From NCBI GenBank assembly GCA_000432895.1, contig FR889368.1, positions 1 to 6,214 of the forward strand: a stretch of DNA of 6,214 nucleotides, written 5' to 3'. Each line of letters opens with the position of its first letter. Position 1 is the first letter of the stretch. Shown here piece by piece: positions 1 through 5,502 of this stretch. The translations under genes were made by a program, and so were the position numbers. The notes below the pieces were generated by a model. That model had not been told where the DNA came from, ran no database searches, and saw nothing but the letters and a program-made list of their open reading frames with translations. This DNA comes from Firmicutes bacterium CAG:449 (GTDB lineage: Bacteria; Bacillota_I; Bacilli_A; RFN20; CAG-449).

Positions 1-945
1 CATAATTGTTGTCGCAGCAACTGTATTAAATGTTACATTAATTCCTGGAATTAAGTTAATTAATAATAATAAAGCAATATTAAGAACTGGACCAACAATT
101 AATTTAATAAAAGCATAAATCCACACATTTTTATCAGTAGCAGCTTCTTTAAAGGAAACTTTTCCAAGAGTACAACCAATAGCAATCCAAACTAATGGGG
201 AAGATAACCCACCTAAAGTATTAATTGTTTGATATAACCATGGTAAGGAAACTGATATGTTCCAGAATGCACCAGTTTGATTATTAACTGTAACAACCCA
301 CCAGTTATTAACATTAGTACTATCACCTATTAATTGTAATGACCATAAAATGAATCCGACAAATGTAGCGATAATAATTGGGTTAACGAAAATTTTCTTC
401 ATTATATCTTTAAATGAAGGATGATTTTGAACTTGTGAATTATTGTCTTGTTGACAAATTGCATAGTATGCATAGGAATATAAGAATACCCTATATGCAA
501 CGTTAAACATACTTGAATCATTAAAGGCGGTTGGGAAAACAGCTTTAATTAATGGTTGACCAAAGAAAGTTGTTGAACCAAAGACGAAGAGAATTTCCAT
601 AACTTTCTTTTTGGTAGGATCTTTAACCCAAGCAAATAATAATTTTGCTAAGAAGATAAAGATAATATAAATAATAAATCCATAAATAAATGAGAATAGA
701 GCACTTTGGAAAGTTGCTTGGGTAATACCTGTCATAAATGATCCAAATGCTAGACATGGTAAAGCAATAGTCATAACAACTTTTGTTAAAGTTTTACCAG
801 TATTATCAGGTAATAATTTTGCTTTTGTAAGAGCAAAGCCTAATAAAATAATTAAAACGCTTTTTGCAATAGCGATCCATAAATTCATGGATGATAATGC
901 ATCGGTAATATTTGTACCGATATCATTAGTTAAAAATATTGGCAT
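1..945 (-). CDS. AEC-family (auxin efflux carrier/malate permease-like) membrane transporter, 3' end cut by window
   Basis: The frame is open for 315 codons from an ATG and continues past the window edge without a stop, so the C-terminus is missing. AEC proteins are secondary carriers in the cytoplasmic membrane; known members carry malate (MleP), malonate (MdcF) or auxin. About nine hydrophobic segments can be seen, roughly at residues 22-40, 53-72, 80-105, 118-138, 148-163, 187-206, 246-262, 274-297 and from 302. Family-like features are the ALPCLAF segment (61-67), the FGQPL stretch (128-132) and SSPLVWIAIGCTLG (248-261). A polar, Trp-rich loop at 207-245 makes this version longer than usual. 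The start is supported by AGAAAGGA at 955-962, nine bases before the ATG. It diverges from a LysR gene and shares an operator region with it. Its base composition and codon choice (TTC, AAC, ACC) differ from the mur genes. The family call is firm; a dicarboxylate substrate is inference. Confidence 0.88.
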   Translation of the reverse strand, partial: MPIFLTNDIGTNITDALSSMNLWIAIAKSVLIILLGFALTKAKLLPDNTGKTLTKVVMTIALPCLAFGSFMTGITQATFQSALFSFIYGFIIYIIFIFLAKLLFAWVKDPTKKKVMEILFVFGSTTFFGQPLIKAVFPTAFNDSSMFNVAYRVFLYSYAYYAICQQDNNSQVQNHPSFKDIMKKIFVNPIIIATFVGFILWSLQLIGDSTNVNNWWVVTVNNQTGAFWNISVSLPWLYQTINTLGGLSSPLVWIAIGCTLGKVSFKEAATDKNVWIYAFIKLIVGPVLNIALLLLINLIPGINVTFNTVAATTIM

Positions 946-977
946 AAATTTAAATCCTTTCTTTAAAATCCATTTGA

Positions 978-1005
978 ATTATAGCATTGTTGATTGAAAA
1001 TACAA
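978..1005 (-). promoter_or_regulatory. Sigma-A promoter of the AEC transporter gene (extended -10)
   Basis: Read leftward, TATAAT at 983-978 is a perfect -10 preceded by TGC, giving an extended -10 (TGCTATAAT). A -35-like TTGTAT lies at 1005-1000 with a 16-bp spacer. The predicted transcript start is near 971, leaving a short leader before the ribosome site at 955-962. The -35 and most of the spacer lie in the ATTGT-N11-ACAAT dyad, so LysR binding should affect this promoter directly. The assignment rests on sequence only. Confidence 0.65.
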
Positions 1006-1006
1006 T
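986..1006. promoter_or_regulatory. LysR-type operator (T-N11-A box) shared by both divergent promoters
   Basis: The arms ATTGT (986-990) and ACAAT (1002-1006) form a perfect 5+5 dyad separated by 11 bases, which matches the LysR-family T-N11-A consensus exactly. It contains the -35 of the lysR promoter (994-999) and overlaps the -35 and spacer of the transporter promoter. Its centre (996) lies near -33 of the predicted lysR start and near -25 of the predicted transporter start. This fits autorepression of lysR, and control of the transporter from an activation-type or blocking site. That the neighbouring LysR protein binds here is inferred from the divergent layout, which is typical for the family. 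Confidence 0.65.
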
Positions 1007-1022
1007 TATCTAAAGTTATAAT
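994..1022 (+). promoter_or_regulatory. Sigma-A promoter of the lysR gene
   Basis: TTGAAA at 994-999 (five of six to consensus) and a perfect TATAAT at 1017-1022 are separated by the ideal 17 bp. Transcription should begin near 1029, giving a leader of about 54 nt before the lysR ATG. The -35 lies wholly inside the T-N11-A dyad, so self-repression is expected. With only 30 bp between lysR and murE and no other clear promoter there, this promoter could also feed the mur genes. Confidence 0.7.
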
Positions 1023-1034
1023 TGCTATATAGAT

Positions 1035-1046
1035 TTTTATATAAAA
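1035..1046. repeat. 12-bp perfect palindrome in the lysR leader
   Basis: TTTTATATAAAA is a perfect palindrome. It lies downstream of the predicted lysR transcript start and is centred about 70 bases upstream of the predicted transporter start, close to where LysR proteins often have their primary recognition site. It could be a second operator site. In sequence this AT-rich, a short A/T palindrome can also arise by chance, so the functional reading is weak. Confidence 0.35.
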
Positions 1047-1082
1047 GTATACAATTTTATTATAACAACATGAGGTGATTTT

Positions 1083-1952
1083 ATGAATATTGACTATTTG
1101 AAGAATTATATTGTTATTGTAGAATCAAATAATATTTCTGATGCATCAAAAAAATTATTTATTGCTCAACCTTCTTTATCTAACCAAATTAAATATTTAG
1201 AAGAACAATATGGCTGTAAATTAATTCATCGTTCAGGTAGAGTTATTAAATTAACTAAAGGTGGAAAAATTTTATATGAAAAATCTAAGCAAATTATTAA
1301 AGCTTATAATGAAAGTTTTGTAGAAATTCAAAATTTAAAACATAAATCTGGTGGAACTTTAAATATTGCTATTCCACCAACTGTTTATAAAGAATTAATT
1401 GATAAAAATTTTCTTGAGTTTTCTAAAAAACATCCTGATGTTGCTTTAAATATTTATGAAACTAACGCTAGTAATGCACAAGAATATCTAGACAATGATA
1501 TTTGTGAGATAGCTATTACAAATGCTAATATTTCTAATATAGAAAAATATAATGTTAAAGAATTAGCTAAAGAAAGTTTTAAAGTTTTTTTACCTATAGA
1601 TTCACCATTAAATCAAAAAGATGAATTACATATTACTGATTTAAAAAATTTACATTTTGCTATTCCAAGAGCTTATATTTCAAATATATATGAACATGCT
1701 TCTTTATATAAAATTGATTTAAAAATTGATGTTATCACCACGACTACTAGAGGCGCTTTAGAAATTTCAAAACTAAAAAATATTGCCGCTATTGTACCTC
1801 TTCCAGAAGATGAAAATCTTAATGCAAATTGTAAATTATTAAAATTAGATGATTTTAATGTTTATACAAGAAAACTAATTTGGAAAAAAGAAACTGAATT
1901 ATCATTAATTAGTAAAGAATTTATTGAGTGTATAGAAGAAATATTTAATTAA
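1083..1952 (+). CDS. LysR-family transcriptional regulator
   Basis: The 289-residue length is typical of the family. Residues 1-60 form the winged helix-turn-helix: helix 2 around SDASKKLFIAQP (19-30), the recognition helix around PSLSNQIKYLEEQYG (30-44), and a wing ending in LTKGG (57-61). A linker helix spans about 62-88. The effector-binding domain runs from about 92 (GTLNIAIPP) to the end, with the usual F-KK-P-V-L pattern (112-121) and the late IAAIVPLP strand (235-242). The start is fixed by GAGGTGAT at 1072-1079, a near-perfect anti-Shine-Dalgarno match three bases before the ATG. Divergence from an AEC transporter, with a T-N11-A box between them, indicates that it controls that gene and itself. 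Such pairs include MleR with malate permease, but the inducer cannot be read from the sequence. The gene ends 30 bp before murE without a recognisable terminator. Confidence 0.93.
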   Translation: MNIDYLKNYIVIVESNNISDASKKLFIAQPSLSNQIKYLEEQYGCKLIHRSGRVIKLTKGGKILYEKSKQIIKAYNESFVEIQNLKHKSGGTLNIAIPPTVYKELIDKNFLEFSKKHPDVALNIYETNASNAQEYLDNDICEIAITNANISNIEKYNVKELAKESFKVFLPIDSPLNQKDELHITDLKNLHFAIPRAYISNIYEHASLYKIDLKIDVITTTTRGALEISKLKNIAAIVPLPEDENLNANCKLLKLDDFNVYTRKLIWKKETELSLISKEFIECIEEIFN

Positions 1953-1992
1953 TTATTTGCATATTGTTAATTGTGATAATAAATGCAAATAA
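1953..1992. repeat. Perfect 10-bp inverted repeat over the lysR-murE junction and murE start codon
   Basis: TTATTTGCAT directly follows the lysR stop codon, and its exact complement ATGCAAATAA begins with the murE ATG. The 20-nt loop holds the only Shine-Dalgarno-like sequence for murE (GTGAT, 1973-1977). If formed in RNA, the stem would pair the murE initiation codon and its next two codons. No U-tract follows, so it is not a standard terminator. The stem has only two G-C pairs and would be of modest stability. It could instead be a protein operator or a chance repeat. Confidence 0.5.
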
Positions 1993-3347
1993 AAGAACTA
2001 TTAAATTATTTGAAAATTGCTTCTAATGATGAAAGAATAATTAAAAGTGTTGTAACCTCAACAAAAGATGTTGAAGAAAATTGTGTATTAATTTTAACTA
2101 AAGGTCATACTATTGATCCAAACTTATTATTAAATAAAGATATTATAAAAAAATGTTTAGTTATTTTATCCGATCAAAAAAATGAAAATGTTATTTTTAT
2201 TGAAAATTTAAAAGATAGAGTTTTTGAAATATTAGACTTTGTTTATTTTCGTTTTAAGCATAATTTTAAAATTATTGGAATTACTGGTAGTGAAGGAAAA
2301 TCATCTTTAAGTAACATTATTTATCAAGGGTTAAAAGTGATAAATAAGAAAGTCATGTTAATTAGTAATTATCGTTATGATAAAGATGTTTTTTTATCTG
2401 AATTAACTACACCAACTAGTAAAGATATAATTTTAGCAATGGAAGAATGTCAAAAACGAAAATATGAATACTTAATTTTTGAAGTTTCTTGTATTGGAAT
2501 AAGTGAAAAAAGAGTTTCTAGTAAAATTTTTGATTATTTATTTTTAACTTCTTTAGAAGTTGATCATCTAGATTATTATCAAAATATTTATCAATATCAT
2601 TTAAGTAAAATTTCTTTATTACAAAATAATATCAAAGGTAAAAAGTTTATTTTAAAATCTGCATTCGATAAATATCCTCATTTATTTGAAAAAATAACTA
2701 ATTTAAAAATAATTGATGAAAATGAAATTATATTAAAAAAATCATCTTTAAATCATCAAGTTTTTTCTTATAAACATGTTGATTATTATACTCATTTAAT
2801 TTTTAAACAAAATCGAATTAATTTAACTTTTTTAATAGAATTTTTAATTTCTATTCATGCTTTTAATTTTAAATATATTATTAAAAAAATTAAAAGAGTA
2901 GAGGGGAGATTAGATTTAGTTCATACTAGACCTTATGTTTTAATTGATAATGCTCATTCAAAACAAAGTGTTGAAAATGTTTTAAAAGAAATTTCTTTAT
3001 TTAAACAAAATAAATTAATTTGTGTCATTGGCGCAGGTGGAAATCGTGATAAAACAAAAAGAAGTGAATATGGTAAATCATGCTTAAAATATTGTGAAGA
3101 AATATATGTTTGTAATGATAATCCTCGAAAAGAAGATCCTTATAAAATTGCTTCAATGATTGCTCTTAATAACGATTTTAAAATAATTTTAAATCGTAAA
3201 AAAGCAATTTCTGAAGCCATAAAAAATGCCTCTAAAGATGATATTATTGTTATTCTAGGAAGAGGTAATGAAGAATATCAAATTATTAACGATAAAAGAA
3301 TTTATTTAAATGATTATGAGGAAGTAAAAAAATGTTTTATCAAATAG
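1983..3347 (+). CDS. murE: UDP-N-acetylmuramoyl-tripeptide synthetase (MurE), probably meso-diaminopimelate-adding
   Basis: This cytoplasmic ATP-dependent ligase adds the third stem residue to UDP-MurNAc-L-Ala-D-Glu. An N-terminal UDP-binding domain (about 1-93) is followed by the ATPase domain with P-loop GITGSEGKSS (99-108), the MurE-type TTPTS (142-146), EVSC (167-170), DHLDYY (194-199) and K209 as the likely carbamylated lysine. VEGRLDLV (306-313) precedes the C-terminal domain, with DNAHS (322-326), GAGGNRDKTKR (350-360), DNPR (379-382) and GRGNEEYQ (426-433). DNPR with the downstream Glu is the diaminopimelate-binding signature; lysine enzymes usually differ there. At 454 residues it is 30-50 shorter than common MurE. 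Deviations include GSEGKSS for GTNGKTT, EVSCIG for EVSSHG, and loss of the FN-x-x-N element before VEGR. Its start matches family N-termini, although the ribosome site (GTGAT, five bases upstream) is weak. Family certain; substrate likely. Confidence 0.93.
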   Translation: MQIKELLNYLKIASNDERIIKSVVTSTKDVEENCVLILTKGHTIDPNLLLNKDIIKKCLVILSDQKNENVIFIENLKDRVFEILDFVYFRFKHNFKIIGITGSEGKSSLSNIIYQGLKVINKKVMLISNYRYDKDVFLSELTTPTSKDIILAMEECQKRKYEYLIFEVSCIGISEKRVSSKIFDYLFLTSLEVDHLDYYQNIYQYHLSKISLLQNNIKGKKFILKSAFDKYPHLFEKITNLKIIDENEIILKKSSLNHQVFSYKHVDYYTHLIFKQNRINLTFLIEFLISIHAFNFKYIIKKIKRVEGRLDLVHTRPYVLIDNAHSKQSVENVLKEISLFKQNKLICVIGAGGNRDKTKRSEYGKSCLKYCEEIYVCNDNPRKEDPYKIASMIALNNDFKIILNRKKAISEAIKNASKDDIIVILGRGNEEYQIINDKRIYLNDYEEVKKCFIK

Positions 3348-4306
3348 ATATTATTTATCAATGTTTAATTTTATTGATTTCTTCTATTATTTTTTCTTCA
3401 TTAATAATTAAACTTATAATCAAATTACAAACAAAAAAAGAATATTATTTACCTCAAAGAGAAGAATTAACTTTTCATAATCAAAAAAATAAAACACCTC
3501 TTTTTGGAGGAGTAGGAATCTTATTTGGTTCAATATTTAGTTTATTACTAACTAATTATCAAGTTTTTACTAATTTAAAACTTTTGAAGTCGATATTAAT
3601 CTTTATAGGATTTTTTATAATTGGTTTTGTTGATGATTATCTAAAAATATCAAAAAAAGATTATCATGGAGTAAAAGAAAGTGTTCGTTTATTTTTAGAA
3701 ATTATTTTATCATTTTTATTTTTAAGAAATATTGGTTTTCAATTTTCTTCTTTTCAAGTAGTTAATTTTTTTAATAATTATTGGCATATAGGAATATTAG
3801 CAATTATTATTTGTTCATTTATTATTGTTGGCTCTAGTAATGCAATGAATTTATCTGATGGATTAGATGGACTTGCCACTTGTTTATTTATTATTTGCTT
3901 AATGCCATTTATAATTTATTCATTTAAAAATAAAGAAATTGAATTAGGTTTATTTTTAGTTTCTTGTTTTGCTTCTAGCATTGGTTTTATTATTTTTAAT
4001 ATTCATCCATCTAAAATTTTTATGGGTGATTGTGGCTCTTTATATCTAGGTTCTATTTTAGGTGGAATTAGTGTTTACTTGCATTTAGAATATGTTTTAT
4101 TAATTGCAGGTTTTGTTTTAATTATTGAAACATTATCAGTAATTATCCAAGTAATATATTATAAATTAACTCATAAAAGAGTATTTTTAATGGCCCCATT
4201 ACATCATCATTTTGAAATGAAAGGGTTCAATGAAGAAAAAGTTGTCTTGGTTTTTATGATTATTGGATATTTCTTTTCTTTTATTGCAACATTACTAATT
4301 ATATGA
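3332..4306 (+). CDS. mraY: Phospho-N-acetylmuramoyl-pentapeptide-transferase (MraY)
   Basis: This integral membrane enzyme transfers phospho-MurNAc-pentapeptide from UDP to undecaprenyl phosphate, making lipid I on the cytoplasmic face. Its 324 residues hold about ten membrane helices. Diagnostic motifs appear in order: TPLFGG (55-60, usually TPTMGG), FVDDYLK (99-105, with D101, D102 and K105), NAMNLSDGLDGLA (170-182, with D176), HPSKIFMGDCGSL (225-237, with D233) and APLHHHFEMKG (288-298, with the HHH triad at 291-293). These are the acidic and histidine residues expected at the Mg2+/substrate site. The N-terminal cytoplasmic stretch (33-54) is more divergent than usual. GAGGAAG at 3318-3324, seven bases before the ATG, supports the start, which overlaps murE by 16 nt. 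It ends in TGA within ATGA, shared with the murD start, so translation of the two is coupled. TGA here also shows that the code is standard. Confidence 0.95.
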   Translation: MFYQIDIIYQCLILLISSIIFSSLIIKLIIKLQTKKEYYLPQREELTFHNQKNKTPLFGGVGILFGSIFSLLLTNYQVFTNLKLLKSILIFIGFFIIGFVDDYLKISKKDYHGVKESVRLFLEIILSFLFLRNIGFQFSSFQVVNFFNNYWHIGILAIIICSFIIVGSSNAMNLSDGLDGLATCLFIICLMPFIIYSFKNKEIELGLFLVSCFASSIGFIIFNIHPSKIFMGDCGSLYLGSILGGISVYLHLEYVLLIAGFVLIIETLSVIIQVIYYKLTHKRVFLMAPLHHHFEMKGFNEEKVVLVFMIIGYFFSFIATLLII

Positions 4307-5502
4307 AAATTTTAATTATTGGGTATGGTATTACTGGGAAAGCTTTATATGATTATTTTAAAAAGTATCAACATGATGTTTATATTTATGATGAAAAAAA
4401 ACTTAAAATAAAAAATTATTATTCTTATGCTAAATTAGAAAAAGATTTACCTTTATTTGATTTAGGAATTAAATCACCAGGAATTCGTTTTAATAATGAA
4501 AAATTTTTATTAATTAAATCGTTATGCTTAAAAATAATGTCAGAATTAGATTTTGCCTTTTCAAAAATGGAAAAAAGTTATGTTATTGGTATCACTGGTA
4601 GTAATGGAAAAACTAGTTTAGCCACATATTTAAATCATTTTATTTCCAAAAAGAAAACAACATATTTAGCGGGTAATATTGGTAAACCTTTAATTAGTCT
4701 TGTTGATCAAATTAAAAAAAATGATGTAGTAATTTTAGAATTATCTTCTTTTCAAATTCAAGATTGTGAAAATATATATTTAGATGAATTATTTTATACT
4801 TCATTAAGTCCAAATCATTTAAATGTTTATCATTATTTAAAATCATATTATGCAGATAAAAAAAGAGCATTACTTTTTATAAAGAGCAATAAAATATATT
4901 GTTTAAATAATTCTAAAAAAATAATTGGCTATCCTTCTTTTTCAATAAAAAAAGATTTTACTAAACAAATAAAAAAATATTTAATTGGTAGATATTCTAT
5001 TGAATATTGTAATATTGCAATGAATTATTGTTTAAATTTAGGTTTTATTGATGAAGAATTACTTTTAAATTTAAAATTATTAAAACCTGTTGAATATCGC
5101 TTAAATTATTTAGGACAATATCATAATTTGTTTTTTATTAATGATGGAAAATCTTCGACTTCTTCTTCTAGTAAATATTGCTTTGATTCATTTAAAAATA
5201 AAAAGAGAATTTTAATTTTAGGAGGAAATCATAAATCTTCATCTTTTAATGTTATTAAAGTAACTAAAAATGATGAAATTTTAATTTATGGACATGATAA
5301 AAATATTATAAATCAACAACTATCAGGGAAATTATTTTCTACTTTAGAAGAAATTTTTCTATATTTAAAAGATATTAAAGACAAAAGATATATTTTATTT
5401 TCACCAGGATGTGATAGTCATGATCAATATTCATCATATCTAGAAAGAGGAAAACATTTTAATCAATTAGTAGAAAAATATTTTGGAGATAAACATGAAT
5501 AA
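4303..5502 (+). CDS. murD: UDP-N-acetylmuramoyl-L-alanine--D-glutamate ligase (MurD), short and divergent
   Basis: This cytoplasmic ATP-dependent ligase adds D-Glu to UDP-MurNAc-L-Ala, making the MurE substrate. The N-terminal Rossmann-like domain shows IGYGITGKA (6-14) and KSPGI (57-61). The ATPase domain has P-loop GITGSNGKTS (96-105), GNIGKPL (124-130), ELSSFQ (146-151, with Mg2+-ligand candidate E146), SPNHLN (169-174, with H172) and K186 as the likely carbamylated lysine. The C-terminal domain has NDGKSS (280-285), GGNHKSSS (307-314) and the D-Glu-site motif SPGCDSHDQY with ERGKHF (368-386). It is 399 residues against the usual 435-450, and the loss is mainly in the central domain. DHLD is replaced by NHLN, and the HN-x-x-N nucleotide-contact segment is unrecognisable (229-239). 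The start lies in the ATGA overlap with mraY and has no Shine-Dalgarno, so it depends on reinitiation. Synteny makes the assignment firm. Confidence 0.92.
   Translation: MKILIIGYGITGKALYDYFKKYQHDVYIYDEKKLKIKNYYSYAKLEKDLPLFDLGIKSPGIRFNNEKFLLIKSLCLKIMSELDFAFSKMEKSYVIGITGSNGKTSLATYLNHFISKKKTTYLAGNIGKPLISLVDQIKKNDVVILELSSFQIQDCENIYLDELFYTSLSPNHLNVYHYLKSYYADKKRALLFIKSNKIYCLNNSKKIIGYPSFSIKKDFTKQIKKYLIGRYSIEYCNIAMNYCLNLGFIDEELLLNLKLLKPVEYRLNYLGQYHNLFFINDGKSSTSSSSKYCFDSFKNKKRILILGGNHKSSSFNVIKVTKNDEILIYGHDKNIINQQLSGKLFSTLEEIFLYLKDIKDKRYILFSPGCDSHDQYSSYLERGKHFNQLVEKYFGDKHE

Noticed and set aside
950..973. Leader peptide before the transporter gene (an ATG with seven codons and a TAA, minus strand)
   Set aside because: It has no ribosome site, its start falls at or just upstream of the predicted transcript start, and it shows no regulatory codon run.
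1058..1066. Alternative lysR -10 (TATTAT/TATAAC)
   Set aside because: It has no good -35 at the right distance and would leave too short a leader before GAGGTGAT; the 994-1022 promoter is far better.
1070..1078. ATG at 1070 as an upstream lysR start
   Set aside because: The frame is ATG-AGG-TGA and stops at once; it overlaps the ribosome site.
1924..1952. murE promoter at the end of lysR (TTGAGT with downstream AATTAA/TTAATT)
   Set aside because: No -10 with acceptable sequence occurs at 16-18 bp spacing.
1953..1992. Intrinsic terminator after lysR
   Set aside because: The inverted repeat has a 20-nt loop, only two G-C pairs and no following T-tract, and its right arm is inside the murE coding sequence.
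3332..3347. Lost or frameshifted murF between murE and mraY
   Set aside because: murE and mraY overlap by 16 nt with an intact ribosome site, and the order without murF is normal for Bacillus-type clusters.
4304..4306. TGA as a Trp codon (Mycoplasma-type code)
   Set aside because: TGA ends mraY exactly at the murD start, and Trp is encoded by TGG throughout the window.
4303..5502. murD as a pseudogene
   Set aside because: The frame is uninterrupted, the junctions are tight, and the P-loop, E146, H172, K186 and C-terminal motifs are kept; divergence is not decay.
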